Assembly (NCBI GenBank): GCA_037178625.1
Contig: CM074131.1
Location: forward strand, 930,001 to 994,000
Length of the DNA: 64,000 nucleotides
Source: Skeletonema tropicum
Taxonomy: Eukaryota > Bacillariophyta > Thalassiosirophyceae > Thalassiosirales > Thalassiosiraceae
Direction of reading: 5' to 3'
The notes beneath the pieces were generated by a model, which was given only the letters and a program-made list of their open reading frames with translations, searched no databases and was not told where the DNA came from. The position numbers and the translations under genes were made by a program. Of this stretch, positions 10,921-22,836 are shown piece by piece; the stretch's first letter is position 1, and the number at the start of each line of letters is the position of its first letter.

Positions 10921-13180
10921 ATGACAAGAACAATAATAAGCGATCTCGATCTGCAAGAAAGCCGACAAACACTCTAATCAAATTGATGCAAATTACGAAT
11001 GCATCGGATGCCTAGGACACGGTGGCTTCGGATCTGTCTTTGCCGCCAAGAAGAAATCGGGTCGGAGGGTAGCATTGAAAGTTATGCCGATGGACACCAG
11101 TGATGAAGAGGAATATGAAAAATTTACCAGAGAGATTGAAGCGGTGGTCAAGTTGAATTCATGCATGGATGAGGAGAGAAAGTTGGGAAACAATCGAGAT
11201 TTGTCAATTGTCTATTTCGAAGACTGGTTTATCGCATCAAGCTTTGTTTGTATTGTTATGAATTATGTCGATGGAGGGACACTATCCATGGAGATAGAGC
11301 GAAAGGCGGAGCCGTATGCAGAGCCACGGATTGGATGGTATGCGTTGCAGCTCTGTGATGCACTGGCGTTTGCTCATGGGCGAGGTGTATCTCATCACGA
11401 TATTAAGGCGGCCAATATATTAATTGATGCATCAGCGGGCGGGAAATTATTGTTGGCAGATTTTGGTACATCCCTCAAGCCAGGAGAGGAGTGTGTTGGT
11501 TTTACGAAGTGCTATGCCTCTCCGGAATTACTTGCCTCCTTCGAATTGGAAGATTTTTCATCGCTTAGACCGGACAAGATTGACTCTTTTGCGTTAGGGT
11601 GTGTCTTGTACGAGTTGTTACTACTGCAACGATTAGAGCACGTTTCGGAACAACAAACACTTGCGCAATTCATTTCAGATGGGGCAGGATTGGATGCTGC
11701 CATGGAATCGTTGCCGCTACCATTTCTTCCACCCAATAATACAGAAAGCAATGTTGTAGGATATACACAAGAGCTCAAGAATCTTGTTATGAATTTGCTC
11801 CAACCCAATGCAAGTGAACGATGGCTACCTTCTCAATTACAACAACCTTTACGACACGATCCAAAGTCCCCTTTGCTTATGCCGCACATAGCTGCAGCAA
11901 AAACTGCCTCACCTGGCGATCCAGTAACAGTTGACAATATTCAACTTGGAATGTTTATTCAACGAGGTCTAGACTGGAATGATGGTGATAGAGATGGACC
12001 GATCGGCAGTGTAGGCGTCGTTGTAAGCTTGGATGCAGACGCTCTCTATGCGGAAGTTGCGTTCCCTTCACGAACAAGCCAAACGTTGCCTGAACCAATA
12101 TGTTGTCGAATTGGCGCAAGCAATAAGTTTGAGCTGAAAGTTGGACCTACACCGTTACCTGATTTTGTTTCAAATCCCAGTCACCTGAGACATGATGGTA
12201 TCGTTCCAATTGATAGCTCCAAAGACGTAACTTTGGGTGGAAAGTTGAATAGTAAATGTGAAGTAGTTGGTATCGACAAATCTCTTGGTGTAATGATGGT
12301 TGCGCCATTAGAGCTCTTACCGATCAAAGCACTTGCAAAACCTCACATTTGGCAACTCCGAGAATCATCTTTCGTTTCACCACGCGAACATTTAATGCAC
12401 CCAAGCAGTTGGAGGTTGGATCAAGGACCTATCACTGACCTGTTAGAACAGGAAGAGTTTGAAAATGTGCTGTCGCTATTTTTTGGCACAATTGACTTGC
12501 CTGATCATCTCAAAAAGCAATTTTTTCCTGTTCAGAAGATTGAACGCACTCAAGATACTTGGCTCTTCGAGTCCTATGCACGAAGAAAGGAGAAGGTTGC
12601 AATGGAAAATTGGGGCCTTTCCAATGAAGTTGATGCGTTTATGACCAGCGATGGGCTGAATCAAAACAATATGCAAATGTTCTCAAGTGGAGGTAAAGAG
12701 TTTTCAATGAAGGCATTGAGCATACTTGGCAAGATCGGCCCGAGTAGTTCGACAAAGCAGATATTGTTATGTCGCGTTGTAACAGGTAGAGCTTCAAGTG
12801 CTTCCACTCCTTCGAATGTGATATGTCACACTGAATTCATCGGGAATGACTTGTATAGGTGCAGAGGACCGTGTCTTGCTTACCCTCAATACATCATAAC
12901 CTACAAAAATCATGCTCCTCGTGATTTCAGGTACGGTGTCTCTACGGAAGTTACTGATGCGCCTCAGAGTAGTCCAGGACAGCGCTCTCCCACCAAAGAG
13001 TGTGTGATATGTATGGAAAGACCGGTCAAGTATGTAATGGTGCCTTGTGGACATGCAGTTTTGTGTGAGAGGTGCAATAGTCCATATCAATTGCGAAAAC
13101 TAAATTCCAAGTGTCCTGAGTGCAGGGCCACGTTTCAGAGAACGATGATGATATATGGCCGTGTTGTAAATGACGAATAA
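10921..13180 (+). CDS. Protein kinase - MIB/HERC2-like - RING finger protein (putative E3 ligase)
   Basis: The frame is open from 10940 to a stop at 13178-13180. It encodes a kinase domain: glycine loop GHGGFGSVF (about 11015), VALK lysine, catalytic loop SHHDIKAAN (HHD, so a non-RD kinase), LADFGTS, and SPELL. Next comes a segment with RGLDWNDGDRDGPIG resembling a MIB/HERC2 repeat (about 11940-12140). The C-terminus is a C3HC4 RING (CVICMERP ... CGHAVLCERC ... CPEC, about 13000-13130). The three domain types are those of the plant KEG ligase, but here RING is last and no ankyrin repeats are seen. The 5' end is unresolved: the ATG at 10921 is in another frame, no GT donor lies between it and the kinase frame, and the kinase frame itself has no Met upstream of the glycine loop. 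Confidence 0.75.
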
Positions 13181-13269
13181 TAATGTAGGATTGTTGTATT
13201 ATATTATGATGATTCAATTCCTGTCTTGGCCCCTGCTGGATATATATCTTGTCCGCGATCTAACGTTTC

Positions 13270-14828
13270 TCATTCGATCTTGGTTGGAAATGCACGTTCT
13301 AATCCATCCCAGCAACTTGCATAGTCCCTCTCGCGCTGATCACAATTCAACGCATATTGAGATAGCTTGCACATGGCCGATGACTCAAACATGAAAGCCA
13401 AGCCCCCTTCAAATTTGGTTGGCTCATCGCAAGGATTCTTCACGTTTGCATGGTATGAGGCAGCATCCGGCCCATGCGGAGTCATGATGGAGTGTAACGA
13501 TGCTCCACCTGGAACAAACCCTCCCGATCCATTCTTTCCTTTCTTGGCGTCGTACTTTCCATAAATTAGTCCCATAAACTCAGTCATGACATTTCTATGA
13601 AACCAAGGCGGGCGGAATGTGTTTGGATCAGTTGCCATGACTCTTGGAGGAAAAATCACGAAGTCTGCAAGAGCAGTTCCATTTTCATCTCCTTTCGCTG
13701 TCAACACTGTGTATATGGAAGGATCTGGGTGGTCGTAAGTGACTGAGTTGACTGCACAAAATCTCTCAAGGTCATATTTGTATGGAAGGTAGTTTCCATG
13801 CCATGCCACAACATTGTAAGGCGAATGAGGATTGGAGCGTTGGAACAGCTGCTGACCAAACTTGTTGACAATGATGCAAGACTTGTTTGCTTGAGAATCT
13901 TTAGACTCATAGTGAGCAGTGGGATGTAAGAAGTCTCTACCATTTGCCAATCCATTGGATCCAATTGGGCCGAGTTCTGGCAATTGGAAGTGACCACGAA
14001 AGATCTCAAGCATATAACCACGTGCGAATGCTTCATCCTCAGCTTCGTTATCAAAGTTCAATATATTGACAGTGAACACAATACCTCGAGGGATGACACA
14101 AATTTCGCCTGGTGCTACAGTCAGTCTTCCCAATTCTGTCTGAATCCAAAGAGATTCTTGTTGCGGAACTATCAAGAAATCTACATACAAAATGCGATTG
14201 CAACATTGTGAGTAATTGCAGTGTCAATCAAATCTTTCTACAGAAAATAGGTGTACTTCAATCTCTCACCTCCATCGCTATTGTACATGTGCAAATCTTC
14301 GTCGTCTGAAGCACTTCCTGACATGTTGGTATTGAATGCATAGACATATATACCAATCCCAGATTTGCATGTAGCATCTCCTGATCCAAGAAGTGTATGC
14401 ACACCTTGGATAAAGTTTACTCTTTTACCCGGTCGCAGCGGCGTTGCACCCCATCTCATTGGATTTGGATCGAGTTTCATATCTTTTGACCAATCTGCTC
14501 CTCCAAAATAATCTGGGAGTGATGACGATGCGGTGTCACCATCACTCCCGCATGCACAGAATGAGTTGCTCGTCCCGCTCACACTGGGCTGTGCTCTATA
14601 CAACCAAGTTCTCCTATTTTCATTTCTTGGTGCAGTGAAGGCAGTCCCAGATAATTGCTCAGTGTACAGCCCAAGAGGAACTATACGAGGATTGTTCCGT
14701 CCTTGGGGCAGCGCTCCTGGATATGCTTCCGATTCGAAGTGATTTCCGAATCCATGATGGTAGATGAGCTCTTCTTTTTTTGAGCAGCTGGATTGTGACC
14801 CTACACACATTAGCACAGATGATTTCAT
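13270..14828 (-). CDS. HGD: Homogentisate 1,2-dioxygenase
   Basis: Opens the ring of homogentisate to maleylacetoacetate in tyrosine and phenylalanine catabolism. Two exons: 14828-14270 and 14180-13270, separated by an 89-nt GT-AG intron that restores DGDFLIVPQQ; 489 aa. Family blocks are YHHGFGNHFESE near the N-terminus and AFTAPR. The iron-site region is intact, with FHRNVMTEFMGL and MTPHGPDAAS supplying the His, Glu and His that bind Fe(II) in the human enzyme. The C-terminus has AFMFESS as expected. The start is the first ATG in frame before the conserved block. The gene is convergent with the kinase-RING gene (89 bp apart). Its first exon and promoter flank the tandem array at 14.9-45 kb, and broken copies of its 5' end occur at 21463 and 37100. 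Confidence 0.95.
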
Positions 14829-15771
14829 AGAAGTAGGCAATTACGCTTTTCGAATACCACAAAGTAATTATCTATCGAAGAACTTTATGGTTGCTTTGCT
14901 CGAGCTTGATCGCTTGAATTGTTGCAGCTATTCGGCTATTGTGTGATTGCAATACTTTAGATAGATTGCAATCAATTCGATTTTGATAGATTTTGATTCT
15001 GTTCTCATGGCTGAATTCTGAGTTCTGACTCTGACATGACGTGACTTATGAAAGCGAAGCTGATACCGCTACGACTTTTTTTCTTGAGTACACGATCTTT
15101 CTCATTCTCCGCACTGCGCGAAGGAACATGCTCTAAAACTGAGAACCAACCAGGATGCCAACCAGGAAACTTGTGATGTGATCTTCTGTTCATTGTACTC
15201 CTATTGTATTATTACGTCTTTGGAAGTGAAGATGAAAACTGAATTCCTTACATGACTGCTCAGCAGAGAGCGAGAGAGGGAGATGATTCCACGTTCGACA
15301 TGCTGCAAGAAGCAAAGGAACAAGGTAGAACTTCAACTGAGAACCAAGGCAGCAACCTCAAGCAATTCCTCCGATCTTCTTGTCAATCGTTGTATTGCAT
15401 GTTATATTCACTTCTATGGAACTGGAGACGGACACTGAAATACTTTTCATGTGACTGCTCGGCAGACAGAAGAGAGAGAGAGACTTCTCCCTTCTTCCCA
15501 TCTATACTTCTTATACTCCCTCTTCTGGTTTGCCTCGTTCTATCCCCGAGTGGATGATGAATCTTTAGAAGCGAGGAAAAGATTGACATGCTACTGCCTT
15601 TTACAAACACATCAGTTTAGCCTATCTTTATCTATGGTACTCTTGTCAAAATGTGAATGTTTATCATGTGCAATGCATGATATAGTTCCTAAATTCATTC
15701 ACAAAGAGTTTGGGTTTGAGGCGACGTAAAAACAAGGAGGAAACAGACGGCATGGTATGTCGGCCATGCGG

Positions 15772-16833
15772 TCATGCAACGTCGTCATTCGGGCTGTTTG
15801 CGGGGGGCTTTCTATCGTCTATATCATTTTCATCAACATGATCTCTAACCGCCTGACTTGTAGATTGCGCAGGACTTGGAACTAGGTCTGGATCACTTCC
15901 TCGCCATACACTATCATAGACGAAGCCTGCGGCAGAGTCTCTGGTTAATGTACCTGGTGGTGCTACAAGCTGAGCAGTAGCGGCATCGTGAAATGCGCTC
16001 TCGTTGTGTATTTCTAAGGTTGAGAAGTACTCTTCCAAATCTTGTTCCAGTCTCCGCCAAGCATTTTGTGACGAGTAAGATGACATCGCAGGAGTAGTTC
16101 CTTCCATTGCAGAAAATGTATCTGAGGGCATGCTTTCTAATTGACTACTTTCATCTGCTTGTTCTTCATTTGATATGCTGCCTCGGCTGGGTGTTTCTCT
16201 CCCTATCGATGTGTCTTCAGCATGATTTTCTTTGGGGTTTTCTCTGCTATTGCTGAGAGTCATCTCAAGGTCAGCAGAAGGATCATTTTCCAGTGACCTT
16301 GAGATCTGTTGCGAGTCAACAGATTCTTCTCTCGATGCGACGGTGTTTTGTGAGTTGACGTCGTTTGGTATTGAGTAATTATCCTTCTCAATCTCTTTCT
16401 TGACATCATTCAAGATCGAATGTTGCTGGTTGATATTTCTCAGCTCGGATTTTTCTCTGTCTATCCCTGGAACAATGTCACGGCCTTTTGCTTCTGCAGG
16501 TTACATCATACATAATCAAATGAGAATTATCATTTCATTCATACAAGAAGAAGGGGCATCAGGCAGCAAAGGGTTTGAAAAGATGAAACCACAATGAATT
16601 GCCCGGTCTACTTTACATGAGAAAAGCATATCTTATCTCTTATAACTATATATTCCTGGCTGAAGCGCATATCACTTACCATTTTCTACGCTAGTGCTGG
16701 TCGTATCGTACTGAGAATGAGATTGCTGTTGATCTACTATCATCGGTTGTACAATGACGAGCGAGTCCTCGTTCACCTTCGCAGAGGAATCCATCTCGCT
16801 GCCAGAGCTGCTTTTCGGATCCTCGTCACTCAT
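15772..16833 (-). CDS. Unknown acidic Ser/Glu-rich protein, array copy 1
   Basis: Two exons, 16833-16680 and 16493-15772, with a 186-nt GT-AG intron (gtaagt donor, ctgcag acceptor), give a continuous 291-aa frame. It starts MSDEDPKSSSGSEMDSS. The protein is hydrophilic, rich in Ser, Glu, Asp and Asn, with no signal peptide or membrane segment. The only structured-looking part is around WRRLEQDLEEYFSTLEIH near the C-terminal third. I do not recognise it. It is divergent from the plus-strand gene starting at 17593, with about 760 bp of shared upstream DNA. The three array copies all keep this frame open, which argues for a real gene or very recent duplication. Confidence 0.6.
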
Positions 16834-17592
16834 TTTTTGCGCTGGTTGATTGAGTCAATTTAATTATGGATATGAGATAGAGGCACAACACTGGAGGCTG
16901 TGTTGATTATTATTTGCTCTATATTATATTCTATCTGCCTCACAGCTTTCAACAGGTACATCATATGATGTTATGGTACATTCCAACTCCCTCCACAGCA
17001 ACGTTGGATAAGCAGGTTGAAAATTCAGGTGAAAGAAGTTGAAAACATTACCGCCCAGGCCAGGTTCTCAAGGAAAGTTTATGTAGGCTTCGTCGCAAAT
17101 CTTGATAAGTAAAGATATGAATTGTTGTTGTTTGAAAAAGATAGAATGACACGAAGCTTTGCTCCCAACATGACCTAAACCCACATGTTCATAACCTTAT
17201 ATGTCACGTTTTTCTTGAGAAAGAGAAGAAACAGGAACGTGACGTGCTCCGCTCATTTGAGGCGGGCGGCTCCTGCTGGCTGACTGACTGACTGGCTTCG
17301 ACTTCTGTATAGTAGCCTTTTCTTCATCTTTGTTGAAATGAAGCCCGCTTCATGATGATCGAAGGCCCACTGCTCAATGCCCTCCAAACTCAGAACGATA
17401 GCTCTCAATCTCAAGAGGGATACTGCAGCAACTTTTCTCCTAGTTCCAGTTCCAATACTTCACACCTTCGTTTCTGCTCAGGTTCCATCATATTACAAAT
17501 TCATTGTCATCTTAACTCTGTCGTAGAGCCGATTGTTTTGGGTACTCTCCTCTACAAACGTCCCGAAACTGAGCCACTGGCAAGCCGCGAGA

Positions 17593-18364
17593 ATGAGCAA
17601 TAATACAGAGCATACAGCTGACGGTTCCGAGGAGGATCTTCTCCACAGATGCACATCGGCACCCTTTGTCTCAGGTATCATCGCAAACTTCAAGAGAATA
17701 CGAGAGGAGAAACAGGTAGGTGATTCTCTGTAACAGCTGAATGCAGCAGCTTCGATCTTATGCTACTGCTACCTTTCGAGTGCTTGCTTTCAGTGCTGCT
17801 AGCTTTGCCTCCCTCCCTTTGAGCTGGTACCATGTGTTTTTGACGTATCCAAACTACTCAGAGCCATTCCATCTATTATTTATGTATCCACTGTCATTTC
17901 ACATTCCACACACCCTCTTCTGGCAGAAGATAATGATTTGACTCGTCAGTCACTTCTGATGCAGCGAGAGAGGACATTATCCGAGCTGAACTTCATCTCA
18001 AAACAAGCGTCGCTGTTTGATGGTGTCAAGGAGATTGTAGATGAGAAGTATTTGGCACCTTCTAGAGTAGAGCTGGTTCAAAAAAAAGGAAGCATGCGTG
18101 AAAGAAGCATATGTTGCTCTTGCCGCACAACAACCATCTTCTCTCAGCAACGGGCGTAATGCAAAACAAAGGCTGCTTGAAGATACATTGCTTGGGAGAG
18201 AAATATCGTACCCAAACAAAGAATCGGTTCAAGAATTAGATGATGGTAATTCTTCACTCTTGAATACAGCGCGAAAGACTGCAGATTTGGTTGTCTTCGA
18301 CTACCTTTCCACCAGGAATGCTCACACCCCACGATGCTTGGTCTTTTACTCACCGCCAAAGATA
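17593..18364 (+). pseudogene. Unknown plus-strand gene of the array, copy 1 (broken)
   Basis: Exon 1 begins MSNNTEHTADGSEEDLLH at 17593. With a donor at 17720 it joins in frame to an exon at 17927 reading DNDLTRQSLLMQRERTLSEL. This frame continues to a run of eight A (about 18080-18087) and resumes in the next frame as VKEAYVALAAQQPSSL. A second 1-nt difference near 18283 (gcagattt versus gcatttt in copy 3) shifts the end and gives an early stop. The charged middle section looks like a helical or coiled-coil segment. No family recognised. Confidence 0.5.
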
Positions 18365-19196
18365 TGACTTCTCAAACAAAACAGTGTAAGATAGAGTATC
18401 GAGAGTGTACTGCTAGCCGCTGCCGCTGAAATGCGCATACACCAGAAACACTCAAGAATGAAGTGGATGAATGTCCTGCATCGGTCGTCGCTGCTCAAGC
18501 AACATCCTCTAACCATTATGTGGTAGCGGAGGGAGGGGGGGGATTGTCAGGGGCGCATGTCTTTGACATCCAGATCTGTGGTAATGGCCAGTGTTCAGAA
18601 ATGGAACAGGGAAGACAAGAATAGTGGGTGGTAAAGAGCCCCTTGCAGACAGTGAGGATGCGCCATAGCCTTTCTCTTTCTGCTTCACGTTTCCAACTTC
18701 GTAAGGCTCGAAAATATTGCTTCTCTCTGTAAGGTATGGTATTTTCCGTCGTCTGTTAGCAATTTACCTTACGATGGTCGAGGTTCAAGTGCGATGACAG
18801 AACTGGTTACAGTTGTCTCCTTCGCTTCGATATTGAAATCGACAGCCAAAGCTGTTGGAATTTTACAACATATGTAAACATTCAGTTCGATCGATGACAC
18901 GTGGGAAGATCGACCCCGAGATGCCCCTGACCTACCCCGCGATTAGTAGTACATCACGATTATCTCCACAGCTGGGTGGGATTGGATCCGATATTACATT
19001 GAAGGTGGAGGGTGCATGGAGGAAGGAGGTGGACAGCATTCTTTTGAACCTCTTCTTTTTAACCTCTTGGAAGTAAGTGGCTAAAACGGTGTAAATGAGG
19101 AGTCTTTTCTCAAATGAGGTACTCAAAATATCCGAACAGGTATTGAAACTATATTAGGCCTATATATCTCTCGATAAGTTTAAATCTGTAACAAGT

Positions 19197-19428
19197 TGAT
19201 GATGCGGTCTGTCGTGTCTCCACAAACAAACAAAATCGTAGCCTAAACTAACTCAGTGTGTTTGTTTGATCACCATGCAATCCGCATCGCTGCTACAGGT
19301 TCATGAGCCCACTACGGGCTTGGACCAGCCGCTCCGCTAGACGTGCGGTCCATTGCCCTCCATGTATTCACGTATGGGGGAAGTCAGCAGCAGTTGGATC
19401 CGAGCCACTTCCTCTGCAGTCGACTGCA
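19197..19428. mobile_element. Solo LTR-like insertion with 5-bp target duplication
   Basis: A 232-bp segment starting TG and ending CA, flanked on both sides by CAAGT. The matching place in unit 3 (about 43018) has a single CAAGT and no insert, so this is a clean filled/empty site pair. TG...CA ends and a 5-bp duplication are LTR-retrotransposon features. The sequence is unrelated to the gypsy LTR at 27319. Confidence 0.75.
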
Positions 19429-19942
19429 CAAGTAACAAGAACAAGCAACAAGTTCCCAAATAGCTTGACATGATACCGCTGCGACTTTTAACTTGACACA
19501 AAAAGATCTCTCTATTTCTCCGCACTCTAATAATAATAAGAGTACATAACAGAAATTTTATAGATCTTTTTCTCCGCACCTAATACTCTAGTTCGACAAA
19601 GTATGTATGATCTGTAACATCTAACAAGAACAAGAACAAATTCCCAATGTAAAAGTAAGTGTGCAGTAGTACTTCTAGTAGCTGCCTGCTCTAGAATCTA
19701 CTTGAAAAATTCTGTCCATTTCTGTTCTGTTGAGAAGGAGGCATATCCAAGGGTGGCTTCTGTATCCAGCCAATGTCAATGTGGATAATTGTAATTGCCA
19801 GATTCCGATGGTGTCATTCCTACAAGTGAAGCAAGCCGTCGTCACTCTGAGACATCCACCTACTAAATGCATGAATCCACTCTCGCTTTAGCATTAGCAG
19901 CATTGTGAAGTGTGAAACATACGTCGGTAAGAGGCAACTTGA

Positions 19943-20346
19943 AATAAAGTAGCCCATACGGAAGGAATTGCAGCAAGGAAGGGCAGTCTACCACTTACAG
20001 TAAGACCTCATTGGAAGATCAAATCGAAGAAGCTGCAACGCTAAAGACAGCCAATGATTTGGCGTGGAAGTCAAGAGATACAATTGAGCTTACAAAGTGA
20101 CTTGGCAAAGTCTTGAAGGAGAGGTATTGGGAAGATGTCCCAGTGAATCGTTTCTTTGAAGAACTCGAAAAGGTCCTTCCTCGCTTTTACAACCTTGCAT
20201 TGAGCCATAAGACCAAGTGTTTTGTGATGCGGAGAGCAACTCCAACTTGCACTGAAACGAATAATCTCGGTAAATCCATCAAGCCTGTTCGAGATTTGCA
20301 GATGGAAATGCTAAGGGTGGCTTCTGTATCCAGCCAATGTGGATAA
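19943..20346 (+). pseudogene. Gene fragment with in-frame stop, unit 1 only
   Basis: A frame open from about 19948 reads SSPYGRNCSKEGQ and then SLEDQIEEAATLKTANDLAW. It is interrupted by TGA at 20098 and continues LGKVLKERYWEDVPVNRFFE to 20346. Composition is strongly protein-like. The segment is absent from the corresponding places in units 2 and 3, which run straight from the same agggtggcttctgtatccag flank. It is therefore an inserted gene fragment. Family not recognised. Confidence 0.4.
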
Positions 20347-20395
20347 TTGTACATAATTGTAATGAAACAAGGCTGCCAAACCAATCTCTGAAGTG

Positions 20396-21465
20396 AAAAG
20401 CACCGCTTCTACGGACGCTAGTCGTCAAAGTAGTACAATTGTGCTTGTTACTAGAAGCGGGTCATGCCCATACTGACGGCGAAAATACACGTTTGTAGCA
20501 AAACCCGGTTTTGCTGGCAAGCCCACAGTACAAATGTGCTTGTTTAGTATCTCTGCCGACTATAATGGGCCACTAGAAGCGGCTCATGCCCATACTGACG
20601 GTGAGAGATACCATATGATTTGGTAGCAAATCAGGTGCTGCTGGCCAGCCCACACTGGATCTCCACATCAGCTATGAGGCTGTAGCACCGCTTCTACGGA
20701 CGCTAGTCGTCTGAGCAGTACAAATGTGCTTGTTTAGTACCTCCACCGACTATAATGGGCCACTACAGAAGCGGCTCATGCCCGTACTGACAGCGATACA
20801 GGTGCTGCTGGCCAGCCCACACTGGACCTCTCAAATCACTTACAAGGCTGAAGCACCGCTTCTACGGACGCTAGTCGTCTGAGCAGTACGAATGTGCTTG
20901 TTTAGTACCTCCGCCGACTATAATGGGCCACTACAGAAGCGGCTCATGCCCATACTGACAGCGATAGATACGATTTGGTAGCAAATCAGGTGCTGCTGGC
21001 CAGCCCACACTGGACCTCTCAAATCACTTACAAGGCTGAAGCACCGCTTCTACGGACGCTAGTCGTCTGAGCAGTACGAATGTGCTTGTTTAGTACCTCC
21101 GCCGACTATAATGGGCCACTACAGAAGCGGCTCATGCCCATACTGACAGCGATAGATACCATATGATTTGGTAGCAAATCAGGTGCTGCTGGCCAGCCCA
21201 CACTGGACCTCTCAAATCACTTACAAGGCTGAAGCACCGCTTCTATATACGGACGCTAGTCGTCTGAGCAGTACGAATGTGCTTGTTTAGTACCTCCACC
21301 GACTATAATGGGCCACTACAGAAGCGGCTCATGCACATACTGACGGTGAGAGATACGATTTGGTAGCAATTCTAGTCGTTTGAGCAGTACGAATGTGCTT
21401 GTTTAGTATCTCCGCCGACTATAATGGGCCACTAGAAGTGGCTCATGCCCATACGACGGTGAGTG
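20396..21465. repeat. Satellite array, ~190-bp units, unit 1
   Basis: About five or six tandem copies of a unit of roughly 170-195 bp. Each contains caccgcttctacggacgcta, gtcgtctgagcagtac, gactataatgggccacta, gaagcggctcatgcc and gctggccagcccacactgga. The words accgcttct and agaagcggc make each unit partly self-complementary. The same array occurs at 36230 and 44455. No ORF is conserved. Confidence 0.85.
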
Positions 21466-21601
21466 TATAACTCAAGAGGAACTATACGACGATTGTTTCG
21501 CCCTTGGGGGAGCGCTTATGGATATTCTTCTGATTCAAATTGAGCCCCTCTTTTGAGCAGCTGGATTGTGACCCTACACATATTAGCACAGATGATTTCA
21601 T
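21463..21601 (-). pseudogene. HGD 5' fragment, pseudogene, unit 1 end
   Basis: From an ATG at 21601 the first ~17 codons match HGD (MKSSVL ... GSQSSCSK). A deletion then removes the YHHGFGNH region, the frame shifts, and homology ends near 21463 at the satellite. The HGD upstream sequence continues from 21602 to about 21936. The intact gene is at 13270-14828. Confidence 0.8.
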
Positions 21602-22836
21602 AGAAGAAGGCAATTACTCTTTTCGAATTCCATGCAAGTACTTATCTAACGAAGAACATTATGGTTACTTTGCTTGAGCTTGCTCTCTTGAATTGTTGCA
21701 GCTCTAAGCTATTCCTTGAGATGATCGCAATCCTTTCAATTCGATTTTGATTCTGATTCTTGGATTCTTGGAGCTTTGACGAAGTCTGAATTCTATTAAG
21801 TCCTGATCATGGCTCAATTCTGAGTTCTGGTGACGTGACTTATGAAAGCGAAGCTGATACCGCTGCGACTATCATCTTAACGTAAAACGATCTTTCTCAT
21901 TCTCCGCACACGTTCGACATGAATGACTACTTTGTCTATCGAAGAACTTTATGGTTGCTTTGCTCGAGCTTGATCGCTTGAATTGTTGCAGCTATTCGGC
22001 TATTGTGTGATTGCAATACTTTAGATAGATTGCAATCAATTCGATTTTGATAGATTTTGATTCTGTTCTCATGGCTGAATTCTGAGTTCTGACTCTGACA
22101 TGACGTGACTTATGAAAGCGAAGCTGATACCGCTACGACTTTTTTTTCTTGAGTACACGATCTTTCTCATTCTCCGCACTGCGCGAAGGAACATGCTCTA
22201 AAACTGAGAACCAACCAGGATGCCAACCAGGAAACTTGTGATGTGATCTTCTGTTCATTGTACTCCTATTGTATTATTACGTCTTTGGAAGTGAAGATGA
22301 AAACTGAATTCCTTACATGACTGCTCAGCAAAGAGCGAGAGAGGGAGATGATTCCACGTTCGACATGCTGCAAGAAGCAAAGGAACAAGCTAGAACTTCA
22401 ACTGAGAACCAAGGCAGCAACCTCAAGCAATTCCTCCGATCTTCTTGTCAATCGTTGTATTGCATGTTATATTCACTTCTATGGAACTGGAGACGGACAC
22501 TGAAATACTTTTCATGTGACTGCTCGGCAGACAGAAGAGAGAGAGAGACTTCTCCCTTCTTCCCATCTATACTTCTTATACTCCCTCTTCTGGTTTGCCT
22601 CGTTCTATCCCCGAGTGGATGATGAATCTTTAGAAGCGAGGAAAAGATTGACATGCTGCTGCCTTTTACAAACACATCAGTTTAGCCTATCTTTATCTAT
22701 GGTACTCTTGTCAAAATGTGAATGTTTATCATGTGCAATGCATGATATAGTTCCTAAATTCATTCACAAAGAGTTTGGGTTTGAGGCGACGTAAAAACAA
22801 GGAGGAAACAGACGGCATGGTATGTCGGCCATGCGG

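Larger units (their letters stand above)
14868..21936. repeat. Tandem block, unit 1 (~7.07 kb)
   Basis: Unit 1 and unit 2 match base for base over long stretches at an offset of about 7065 (for example 15252 with 22317, 16833 with 23898). Order inside the unit: upstream region, minus-strand 291-aa gene, divergent plus-strand gene, a spacer with insertions (solo LTR at 19197), a ~190-bp satellite, then an HGD 5' fragment. The unit boundary is set where the sequence tctatcgaagaactttatgg restarts at about 21938. Confidence 0.85.

Noticed and set aside
15005..15729. Small ORFs at the start of each array unit (61-101 aa, both strands)
   Set aside because: They overlap on both strands, change length between copies and show no motif; the unit 3 versions have different frames and starts.
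17352..17603. ORF MMIEGPLLNAL... upstream of the plus-strand array gene
   Set aside because: Its end differs between copies, and in unit 3 the frame is lost through small indels; more likely promoter or 5' leader DNA.
20396..21465. CRISPR-like array
   Set aside because: Units are ~190 bp tandem satellites without short repeats separated by unique spacers, in a eukaryotic setting.
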